Shown here: positions 1 to 5,175 of the stretch, piece by piece
How the letters are laid out: each line of letters begins with the position of its first letter
How positions within the stretch are numbered: the first letter of the stretch is position 1
NCBI GenBank assembly: GCA_021413665.1
Contig: JAIOPW010000100.1
Span: forward strand, 1 to 5,175
Direction of reading: 5' to 3'
Origin: Rhodocyclales bacterium
GTDB taxonomy: Bacteria; Pseudomonadota; Gammaproteobacteria; Burkholderiales; Rhodocyclaceae
Length of the DNA stretch: 5,175 nucleotides
Program-made: the position numbers and the translations under genes
The notes under the pieces: model-generated
The model's input: only the letters and a program-made list of their open reading frames with translations
Databases searched by the model: none
Told to the model about the DNA's origin: nothing

Positions 1-1
1 G

Positions 2-508
2 GAACTGCATACCGCGCGCAACTTCAAGCCGTGGATGGCGAAGGGCCTGTGGACCGGCTCGGTGATGTTCGGCATCGACCAGGTGCTGCTGCGCGGCAAG
101 GCGCCGTGGACCCTGCACAACACGGCCGACCACCTCAAGCTGAAGCCGGCCGCCGAATGCAAGCCGATCGCCTACCCGAAGCCCGATGGCGTGCTGACCT
201 TCGACCGGCTGTCGTCGGTCTTCCTTTCAAACACCAACCATGAGGAAGACCAGCCCTGCCACCTGCAACTCAAGGACGCGAACGTGCCGATCAGCACCAA
301 CCTCGCGCTCTACGACGCACCCGAGCAACGCTACTGCCCGGCCGGTGTGTATGAAATCCTGCGCGACGACGATGGCGGCAACCCTCGGCTGCAGATCAAC
401 GCGCAGAACTGCGTGCATTGCAAGACCTGCGACATCAAGGATCCGACGCAGAACATCAACTGGGTGGTGCCGCAAGGCGGCGAAGGACCGATTTACACCC
501 AGATGTAA
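2..508 (+). CDS. ETF:ubiquinone oxidoreductase (ETF-QO), C-terminal part
   Basis: This is the last 168 residues of the flavin/iron-sulfur enzyme that takes electrons from reduced ETF and reduces ubiquinone at the inner membrane. The reading frame is open from the left edge, so the N-terminal FAD domain lies outside the window. Visible hallmarks are the conserved stretch PKPDGVLTFDRLSSVF (residues 60-74 of the fragment), SNTNHEEDQP just after it, and the C-terminal ferredoxin-like 4Fe-4S site: Cys112 in RYCPAGVYE, then Cys137, Cys140 and Cys143 in QNCVHCKTCDIKDPTQNI. All four cluster ligands are present, and the protein ends in the usual way with a GGEGPxYxxM-type tail before TAA at 506-508. 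It converges on the acyl-CoA dehydrogenase and lies near etfBA, so donor, carrier and quinone reductase are encoded together. Identification is secure; the missing N-terminus cannot be assessed. Confidence 0.96.
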   Translation, partial: ELHTARNFKPWMAKGLWTGSVMFGIDQVLLRGKAPWTLHNTADHLKLKPAAECKPIAYPKPDGVLTFDRLSSVFLSNTNHEEDQPCHLQLKDANVPISTNLALYDAPEQRYCPAGVYEILRDDDGGNPRLQINAQNCVHCKTCDIKDPTQNINWVVPQGGEGPIYTQM

Positions 509-513
509 GAGTC

Positions 514-533
514 GGCGCCAACAATACGGCGCC
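514..533 (+). terminator. Small GGCGCC hairpin after the ETF-QO stop
   Basis: GGCGCC at 514-519 and GGCGCC at 528-533 are self-complementary six-base arms around an 8-nt loop. The hairpin starts 5 nt after the TAA of ETF-QO. It is followed by an A-rich run (AAGAAAAA), not a T tract, so alone it is not a classic terminator on the + strand. It probably acts with the larger palindrome just downstream, or protects the mRNA 3' end. Confidence 0.45.
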
Positions 534-570
534 AAGAAAAACGGGAACCCGCGGGTTCCCGTTCTTGTTT
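534..570. terminator. Bidirectional Rho-independent terminator
   Basis: Positions 540-563 form a 24-bp perfect palindrome whose arm is AACGGGAACCCG. On the + strand it is followed by TCTTGTTT-type sequence. On the - strand it is followed by TTTTTCTT (complement of 534-541), the better U tract. It lies between two convergent genes, 31 nt after the ETF-QO stop and 20 nt after the dehydrogenase stop, so it can end transcripts from both sides. It looks strongest for the minus-strand dehydrogenase operon. Confidence 0.88.
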
Positions 571-583
571 CAGCGGGCCGTGC

Positions 584-2214
584 TCAAAACATCGCTTCGT
601 CCAGTGCCAGGGCACTCGCCCCGCCCTGCACCACCTCCTGTGCCAGGCCGGCGGCCTCACTCATGGCGTGCTCGGCGTAGAAATGCGCCGTGGCAATCTT
701 GGCCGGGTAGAAAGGATCGGCGTCGCCGGCGGCGATCTTGCCCTCCGCCACCAGAGCGGCGCGGGCCATCATCCAGCCGCCGGACACGATGCCCATCAGG
801 CGCAGGAAGGGTACCGCGCCGACCGCGACCGAGCGCACGTCCTTGCCGTAGTTGGCGACGATGTAGTCGGTGGCCTGCTTCAACGCATCAATGCCGCGAC
901 CCAGCGCCGCCGCGAGGGCGACGAAGGCAGGGCCCGCCTGCTTCGATACTTCCGCGCGGGTCTGCTCCATCATGCCGATCACGGACTTGATCGTGGCGCC
1001 GCCTTCGCGGGCGATCTTGCGACCCATCAGGTCGTTGGCCTGGATGCCGGTGGTGCCTTCGTAGATGGTCGTGATGCGGGCATCGCGCATGAACTGCGCG
1101 GCGCCGGCCTCCTCGACGAAGCCCATGCCGCCGAAGACCTGGACGCCGAGGTAGGACAGCGTGTTGCCGTTCTCGGTGCTCCAGCCCTTCACCACCGGGA
1201 TCATCAGGTCGACATAGGCCTGGTTCTGCGCCCGCTGTGCCGCGTCGGGATGGCGCGCCGCAGCGTCGTGCGCGGCGGCGACCGAATAAGCCAGCGCGCG
1301 CATGGCTTCGACCTGCGAGCGCATCTGCATCAGCATGCGGCGGATGTCGGGATGGCGGATGATGGCCACGCCGCTGGCGGAACCCTCGATGGCGCGCTGT
1401 TGTCGCCGAGGGCCATGACGCAGGTCGGGCTGGCATGGATGCCCAGCTTGTGCTCGATGGAGACGCAGAAGGTGTCATTGCGCGCACCGAGCGAGCCATC
1501 GGCATTGACCATGAACTTCGGCACGACGAACAGCGAAATGCCCTTGACGCCCTCCGGCGCATCCGGCGTGCGGGCGAGCACGAGATGTATCGTGTTCTCC
1601 GCCATGTCGTGGTCGCCGTAGGTGATGAATATCTTCTGGCCGAAGATGCGATAGGTGCCGTCGCCCTGCGGCACGGCGCGCGAGCGAATCGCGGCGAGGT
1701 CGGAGCCGGCCTGCGGCTCAGTGATGTTCATGGTGCCGGTCCATTTGCCTGAAACCATGTTGGGCAGGTACATCGCCTTCTGCGCATCGGTGCCGGCCAG
1801 TTCCAGCGCCTCGGCGGCGCCCAGCGTCAGCAACGGACACAGCGAGAAGGACATGTTGGACGACTTCCACATCTCCTGCACCGCCGCGGAAACCACCTTG
1901 GGCAGGCCCTGGCCACCATGCTCGGGATTGCCCGACAGCGCATTCCAGCCGTTTTCGACGAACTGGGCGTAGGCCTCCTTGAAGCCCTTGGGCATGGTCA
2001 CGGCCTTGTCGGCCCATTTGGCGCCTTCCTCGTCGCCGGGACGATTGAGCGGCGCCAGCACGCCGCCGGTGAATCTAGCGGACTCGTCGAGGATGGCTTC
2101 GACCACGTCGAGTGATGCTTCCTCGTAGCCCGGCAGGGCGGCGACCTTGTCGAGCCCGGCCAGCTCGGTCAGCACGAACATCATGTCCTTCAGGGGGGCG
2201 GTGTAGTTGCTCAT
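584..2214 (-). pseudogene. Acyl-CoA dehydrogenase (~595-residue class), broken by internal deletion and frameshift
   Basis: The family oxidises an acyl-CoA to the enoyl-CoA and passes electrons to ETF; members of this long class are often labelled 3-methylmercaptopropionyl-CoA dehydrogenase-like, but the substrate cannot be read from sequence. The ATG at 2214 has GGAG 7 nt upstream (2222-2225). Residues 1-272 are normal: the N-terminal extension, MNITEPQAGSDL (162-173), KIFIT (194-198) and IEHKLGIHASPT (253-264). After GDN (270-272) this frame reads 22 unrelated residues to a stop at 1330. The family sequence resumes in another frame near 1400 (RQQRAIEGS, then VAIIRHPDIRRML) and runs to TGA at 584. 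That part keeps QVFGGMGF and YEGTTGIQA, whose Glu (codon 1058-1060) is the expected catalytic base. The two parts total about 544 residues, so about 50 are missing: the segment normally carrying GEENxG and the MMNxAR helix. The product should be inactive unless this is a sequence error. Confidence 0.9.
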
Positions 2215-2229
2215 CGGTTCACTCCGTTG

Positions 2230-2907
2230 TCATTTGTTCAGAAGATAGCGCCGGTCGTCGAAACTGCCGACCCAGTGCGGCAGATACACCACCATCAGGG
2301 TCACCATCGCGCCATTGAGCCAGGCCTCGGCAAAGCCCAGCAGAAGGTAGTAAGGCAGGTAGTCGTCGAGCAAAGTCGGCGCTGGATACACGGCGGCCAG
2401 CCACAGCATCGCGCTGGCGAGCAATCCCGTGCCCATGACCGTCGTCGCCGCGCCGAAAAAGGCGGCGACAAAAACATAGATGAAGAAATTCGCCGGCAGC
2501 CAGCGTTCCACGCCGCGCCGGATGGCGTCCGCCAGCAGCGGCGGGAACACAGCAAGCACCAATGCATTGAGCGCATAGGCAGACCAACCCGGATGCCCCT
2601 GCAAATCCCGGTTCAGGGTTACGGCGGCAAGCACCAGCGAGAGGCCGATGATCGCCAGTTGCCGGCCGAACATCAGGGTGAACATCGTCGCGCCCAGCAG
2701 GTGCAGGTTGAGGCCGGGCTTGACCCCGGCATTCATGCTCCAGATCAGGGACAGCAAGACCACGGTGCCGAGCCACACGTTCGACTGCCCCGAATCGGCC
2801 AGCCGCTTCCACGGCGCGGTCCGGATGCACCAGAGCCAGACCAGCAGCAGCGGAAATGCGGCCCCGAGCGCCCAGCTTTGCGGAAACAGGGCGTCGGGGA
2901 AGTTCAC
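2230..2907 (-). CDS. CbiM-like energy-coupling-factor transporter permease (orphan membrane protein)
   Basis: This 225-residue polytopic protein resembles the CbiM/NikM family of metal-uptake ECF substrate-binding components, in the short form often annotated 'energy-coupling factor ABC transporter permease'. About six hydrophobic segments are visible (roughly residues 11-28, 44-60, 67-98, 108-127, 139-173, 184-208). Family-like signatures are GLNLHLLGATMFTLMFG (65-81), FFIYVFVAAFFGA (141-153) and the tail WVGSFDDRRYL. His69 sits in the place of the conserved HLLG histidine, but the N-terminus reads MNFPD where classical CbiM/NikM proteins have MHIPD, so the metal-binding His2 is Asn. The start is GTG (2905-2907); an in-frame stop 12 nt upstream rules out a longer protein, and only a weak AAGG (2918-2921) lies upstream. 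An 8-codon ORF from ATG at 2930 ends in a TGA overlapping this GTG (GTGA). The dehydrogenase starts 15 nt downstream, suggesting cotranscription. No ATPase or T component is visible, and the substrate is unknown. Confidence 0.78.
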   Translation of the reverse strand: MNFPDALFPQSWALGAAFPLLLVWLWCIRTAPWKRLADSGQSNVWLGTVVLLSLIWSMNAGVKPGLNLHLLGATMFTLMFGRQLAIIGLSLVLAAVTLNRDLQGHPGWSAYALNALVLAVFPPLLADAIRRGVERWLPANFFIYVFVAAFFGAATTVMGTGLLASAMLWLAAVYPAPTLLDDYLPYYLLLGFAEAWLNGAMVTLMVVYLPHWVGSFDDRRYLLNK

Positions 2908-2959
2908 GGCAATCCGGCCTTAGCGTTCATTGCAACCGGCGTCACACCTGATGATGAAA

Positions 2960-3018
2960 CCGTTCGCCCTGAGCCTGTCGAAGGGCCGTTCATGGTTCGA
3001 CAAGCTCACCACGAACGG
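2960..3018. repeat. 59-bp interspersed inverted repeat (REP-like)
   Basis: The element is bounded by CCGTTCG (2960-2966) and its complement CGAACGG (3012-3018). Each half also forms its own hairpin: GCCCT (2966-2970) with AGGGC (2982-2986), and TGGT (2993-2996) with ACCA (3008-3011), both with 11-nt loops that are reverse complements apart from one base. From experience this is a very common proteobacterial repeat whose chance translations contain ALSLSKG and VRQAHHER; both strings occur here in + strand frames. It fills most of the 136-nt gap between etfA and the CbiM-like gene. A separate small hairpin, TTGCT/AGCAA (3021-3033), lies between it and the etfA stop. Neither has a good T tract, so attenuation or mRNA 3'-end protection is possible but unproven. 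Confidence 0.88.
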
Positions 3019-3043
3019 GATTGCTTCGAGCAAATGTTTCACG

Positions 3044-3907
3044 TTAAAGCGCCGCCACCAGTTCCGGCACGGCCTGGAACAGGTCGGCAACCAGGCCGTA
3101 GTCGGCCACCTGGAAGATCGGCGCGTCGGGATCCTTGTTGATCGCCACGATCACCTTGGAATCCTTCATGCCGGCCAGATGCTGGATCGCGCCCGAAATG
3201 CCGATCGCAATGTAGAGCTGCGGCGCGACGATCTTGCCGGTCTGGCCGACCTGGTAGTCGTTGGGTACGAAGCCGGCATCCACCGCGGCGCGCGAAGCGC
3301 CCATGGCGGCGCCGAGCTTGTCAGCCAGAGGCTCCAGCACCTTATGGTAGTTCTCGCCGCTGCCCATGCCGCGACCACCCGAGACGATGATCTTGGCCGC
3401 CGCCAGTTCCGGTCGCGCCGACTTGGTCAGCTCGCGGCTGATCAGTTTCGACTGGCCGAGGTCGGCACCCGCCGCGATGCTCTCGACGGTAGCGCTGCCG
3501 CCCGAATTAGCCGCTGCATCAAAGCCTGTCGTGCGCACCGTGATGACCTTGGTCGCATCGGCGGACTTCACCGTCGCCAGCGCATTGCCGGCATAGATCG
3601 GACGAACGAAGGTGTCGGCATCGACCACCGAGATGATCTCGGAAACCTGCGCCACGTCGAGCAGGGCCGCCACGCGCGGCAGCGTGTTCTTGCCGATGCT
3701 GGTGGCCGCCGCAAGGATGTGGCTGTAACCAACCGCATTGGCGACGATCAGGGCGGCGAGGTTCTCGCCGGTCTGGTCGCCGTAATGCGCGGCGTCGGCG
3801 AGTTTGACCTTGGCCACGCCGGCGACCTTGGAGGCCTGCTCGGCGACGGCGCCGCAGCCGGCACCGGCAACCAGGACATGAACCTCTGCGATGACGAGAA
3901 TACTCAT
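3044..3907 (-). CDS. etfA: Electron transfer flavoprotein alpha subunit, with a short N-terminal internal deletion
   Basis: EtfA carries the FAD of the soluble EtfAB heterodimer that shuttles electrons from acyl-CoA dehydrogenases to ETF-QO. The ATG at 3905-3907 is 2 nt after the etfB stop, with AAGGTG in the end of etfB as ribosome site, so the two are probably translationally coupled. The C-terminal FAD domain is complete: SGGRGMGS (176-183), the VGASRAAVDAG-type segment (here MGASRAAVDAG, 202-212), QVGQTGKIVAP (219-229) and the signature LYIAIGISGAIQHLAGMKDS (231-250). The N-terminus reads MSILVIAE and then directly VHVLVAGAGCG. Family members normally have about 23 residues between these (typically HDN, an ATLNxVxAA helix, and IGGD). 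The product is 287 residues against about 310. The frame is kept, but the first helix of domain I is gone, so folding or partner docking may suffer. Subunit identity is certain; whether the deletion is real is not. Confidence 0.95.
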   Translation of the reverse strand: MSILVIAEVHVLVAGAGCGAVAEQASKVAGVAKVKLADAAHYGDQTGENLAALIVANAVGYSHILAAATSIGKNTLPRVAALLDVAQVSEIISVVDADTFVRPIYAGNALATVKSADATKVITVRTTGFDAAANSGGSATVESIAAGADLGQSKLISRELTKSARPELAAAKIIVSGGRGMGSGENYHKVLEPLADKLGAAMGASRAAVDAGFVPNDYQVGQTGKIVAPQLYIAIGISGAIQHLAGMKDSKVIVAINKDPDAPIFQVADYGLVADLFQAVPELVAAL

Positions 3908-3909
3908 GA

Positions 3910-4659
3910 TCAGATCACCTTGGCTTCGTTCTTGAGTTTGTCGATCAGTTGCGCGACATCCGCAACCTTGATGCCGGCGCTGCGCTTGGGCGGCTCGGTG
4001 ACCGTGACGGTGGCCAGGCGCGGCACCACATCGACGCCGAGGTCGGCAGGCTTGACGACTTCCATCGGCTTCTTCTTCGCCTTCATGATATTGGGCAGCG
4101 TGGCGTAGCGCGGTTCGTTGAGGCGCAGGTCGGTGGTGATGATGGCCGGCAGGCTGACTTCGATGGTTTCCAGTCCGCCGTCGACCTCGCGCGTCACCGT
4201 GGCCTTGCCGTCGGCGATCACGACCTTCGAAGCGAAGGTCGCTTGCGACCAGCCCAGCAGCGCAGCCAGCATCTGGCCGGTCTGGTTGGCGTCGTCGTCG
4301 ATCGCCTGCTTGCCGAGGATGATGAGTTGCGGCGCTTCCTTCTTTGCCACGGCGGCGAGCAGCTTGGCTACCGCCAAGGGTTGCAGCTCGACGTCGGTCT
4401 CGACCAGGATGGATCGATCGGCGCCGATGGCCATCGCGGTGCGCAGGGTTTCCTGGCAAGCCGTAACGCCACAGGAAACGGCGATCACTTCGGTCGCGGT
4501 ACCCGCTTCCTTGAGCCGCATCGCCTCTTCCACGGCGATTTCGTCGAAGGGGTTCATCGACATTTTCACATTCGCCAGATCGACACCAGTGCCGTCTGCC
4601 TTGACGCGAACCTTGACGTTGTAGTCAACCACGCGCTTGACCGGGACGAGGATTTTCAA
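3910..4659 (-). CDS. etfB: Electron transfer flavoprotein beta subunit
   Basis: EtfB pairs with EtfA, binds AMP, and carries the loop that docks onto acyl-CoA dehydrogenases. The 249-residue protein is full length. Visible features are MKILVPVKRVVDYNVKVRVK at the N-terminus, MNPFDEIAVEEAMRLKE (35-51), the AMP-binding segment DDDANQTGQM (121-130), and the beta-subunit signature LRLNEPRYATLPNIMKAKKK (178-197), in which Leu188 matches the recognition-loop leucine known from the human protein. The start codon is TTG (4657-4659). It is chosen because MKILVPVKR is the family N-terminus, AAGGAG lies 6 nt upstream, and no ATG or GTG is found in frame just upstream. It is the first gene of etfBA and probably leads a longer minus-strand unit running into the CbiM-like gene and dehydrogenase. 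Its promoter region carries an operator-like repeat shared with the divergent TetR gene. Confidence 0.97.
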   Translation of the reverse strand: MKILVPVKRVVDYNVKVRVKADGTGVDLANVKMSMNPFDEIAVEEAMRLKEAGTATEVIAVSCGVTACQETLRTAMAIGADRSILVETDVELQPLAVAKLLAAVAKKEAPQLIILGKQAIDDDANQTGQMLAALLGWSQATFASKVVIADGKATVTREVDGGLETIEVSLPAIITTDLRLNEPRYATLPNIMKAKKKPMEVVKPADLGVDVVPRLATVTVTEPPKRSAGIKVADVAQLIDKLKNEAKVI

Positions 4660-4665
4660 GCGACT

Positions 4666-4671
4666 CTCCTT
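4666..4671 (-). promoter_or_regulatory. Shine-Dalgarno site of etfB
   Basis: AAGGAG on the minus strand lies 6 nt before the TTG start of etfB. The strong match to the 16S rRNA tail supports the unusual TTG as the true initiation codon. Confidence 0.85.
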
Positions 4672-4695
4672 AAGTTTGCCTGGGTAAAAGAAAGC

Positions 4696-4724
4696 ATTGT
4701 AGCGAGTATTCGGCAGCCAATTTC
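4696..4724 (-). promoter_or_regulatory. Putative sigma-70 promoter of etfBA
   Basis: On the minus strand TACAAT (4696-4701) matches five of six bases of the -10 consensus. A 17-nt spacer upstream gives GAAATT (4719-4724), a poor -35. Transcription would start near 4689, giving a leader of about 30 nt. The poor -35 overlaps the first three bases of the operator at 4722-4743, as expected for a repressed promoter. The -10 is convincing; the -35 is not. Confidence 0.5.
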
Positions 4725-4743
4725 CATACGCTACAGTATGGAA
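4722..4743. promoter_or_regulatory. Operator 1: perfect 8-bp inverted repeat
   Basis: TTCCATAC (4722-4729) and GTATGGAA (4736-4743) are exact reverse complements separated by GCTACA. A 22-bp site with 8-bp arms fits a TetR-family dimer. It lies in the divergent region between etfB and a TetR gene and overlaps the putative etfB -35. Repression of etfBA by the adjacent regulator is inferred. Confidence 0.8.
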
Positions 4744-4773
4744 TGTGAGATACTACCGCAGCGCGAACCGAAA

Positions 4774-4795
4774 CTCAATACCCTACCGTATGGAA
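4774..4795. promoter_or_regulatory. Operator 2: second copy overlapping the TetR start codon
   Basis: CTCAATAC (4774-4781), spacer CCTACC, then GTATGGAA (4788-4795). The right arm is identical to that of operator 1, the left arm matches six of eight, and the spacer has the same length and shares its central CTAC. Overall 18 of 22 positions agree with operator 1. It covers the ATG of the TetR gene, which suggests autorepression. Confidence 0.7.
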
Positions 4796-5175
4796 ACAAA
4801 ACCTGCCAAAACCCAGCGCACCTCACTGGATCGTGAAGCCTGGATCAAGGGCGCGATCGCGATCATGGCCGAACACGGCACCGAGCAGTTGCGCATCGAG
4901 ATCCTGGCCAAGCGCCTCGGCGTCACCAAGGGCAGCTTCTACTGGCATTTCAAGGACCGTCGCGACCTGCAGGATGCGGTGCTGGCCTTCTGGCGCGACG
5001 GGCGCATCCGCGACATCCGCAAGCAGACCCAGGCCCAGGCAGGAGGCGAAGCCGCGGCCCTGCTCCACACCATCGCGGTCTATTCCTCGGCGCGCAACCG
5101 CAAGGGCATTGCGATCGAAGCCGCCGTGCGCGACTGGGCGCGCCGCGACCCGCAGGCCGCGGCGGTTGTGGAGGA
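4790..5175 (+). CDS. TetR/AcrR-family transcriptional regulator, N-terminal part
   Basis: The first 128 residues of a TetR-family repressor are present; the ligand domain continues past the right edge. The DNA-binding domain is clear: IEILAKRLGVTKGSFYWHFK (residues 36-55) is the helix-turn-helix with the typical GSFYWHF recognition helix, followed by DRRDLQDAVLAFW. The later motif VRDWARRDPQAAAVVE (113-128) is common among TetR proteins found beside acyl-CoA genes. The ATG at 4790 lacks a recognisable ribosome site and lies inside operator 2. A GTG at 4745 is in frame without a stop between and would add 15 residues, but these do not look family-like. It is divergent from etfBA, and two matching operators lie in the shared region, so control of fatty-acid or acyl-CoA oxidation genes is likely. 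A FadP-like role is a guess; the effector, perhaps an acyl-CoA, is unknown. Confidence 0.92.
   Translation, partial: METKPAKTQRTSLDREAWIKGAIAIMAEHGTEQLRIEILAKRLGVTKGSFYWHFKDRRDLQDAVLAFWRDGRIRDIRKQTQAQAGGEAAALLHTIAVYSSARNRKGIAIEAAVRDWARRDPQAAAVVE

Noticed and set aside
668..1621. Long + strand open frame antisense to the dehydrogenase
   Set aside because: It is a GC-rich shadow of the minus-strand gene, crosses its deletion junction, and shows no family features.
2960..3018. CRISPR repeat or attachment site
   Set aside because: There is a single copy with internal dyads and no spacer array, tRNA or integrase nearby.
2227..3141. Long + strand open frame over the CbiM-like gene and the repeat
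   Set aside because: It is antisense to a clear membrane protein and contains the chance repeat peptides RPEPVEG and VRQAHHER, a known sign of spurious ORFs.
2930..4108. 392-residue + strand open frame beginning in the repeat
   Set aside because: It is antisense to etfA and the end of etfB, and its start carries the ALSLSKG repeat translation; no coding signal of its own.
3044..4459. Single 471-residue minus-strand protein ending as EtfA
   Set aside because: Its first half is out-of-frame etfB; true EtfA starts at the ATG at 3907, 2 nt after the etfB stop.
4749..4754. GATACT as -10 of the TetR promoter
   Set aside because: No acceptable -35 lies 16-18 nt upstream, so it is too weak to list as a feature.
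3949..4836. 295-residue + strand open frame through etfB and the intergenic region
   Set aside because: Antisense shadow of etfB that overlaps the TetR start in another frame.

Overview
The window comes from a GC-rich proteobacterium. Protein style (ETF subunits, a ~595-residue type acyl-CoA dehydrogenase, a short CbiM-like permease) suggests a betaproteobacterium, perhaps the Rhodocyclales/Azoarcus-Thauera neighbourhood; this is inferred from remembered family resemblance, not from a search. The theme is electron flow out of acyl-CoA oxidation: an acyl-CoA dehydrogenase, the two subunits of its electron acceptor (EtfB and EtfA), and the membrane-associated ETF:ubiquinone oxidoreductase that passes the electrons to quinone.

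Layout, left to right. Positions 2-508 (+) hold the C-terminal 168 residues of ETF:ubiquinone oxidoreductase, including its 4Fe-4S site. Positions 509-583 are a convergent intergenic region with two hairpins, the second a 24-bp perfect palindrome that can terminate both flanking genes. Positions 584-2214 (-) hold an acyl-CoA dehydrogenase broken by an internal deletion of about 50 codons that also shifts the frame. Positions 2230-2907 (-) encode a six-helix CbiM-like membrane protein, 15 nt upstream of the dehydrogenase. Positions 2908-3043 contain a 59-bp interspersed inverted repeat of a widespread type. Positions 3044-4659 (-) hold etfB and etfA, 2 nt apart; etfA appears to lack about 23 codons near its start. 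Positions 4660-4789 are a divergent regulatory region, and a TetR-family repressor starts at 4790 (+) and runs off the right edge.

The most informative regulatory signal is a pair of matching inverted repeats in the divergent region (4722-4743 and 4774-4795). They match at 18 of 22 positions and are exactly 52 bp apart. The first overlaps the probable -35 region of etfB and the second covers the start codon of the TetR gene. This fits a local repressor controlling itself and the etf operon.

The two internal deletions, in conserved enzymes less than 2.5 kb apart, are the main oddity. Either this locus is decaying or the assembly has dropped sequence here. I see no defence system, CRISPR array, tRNA, rRNA or complete mobile element, and I do not claim a new system; the best leads are the double operator and the orphan CbiM-like protein inside an etf/dehydrogenase cluster.
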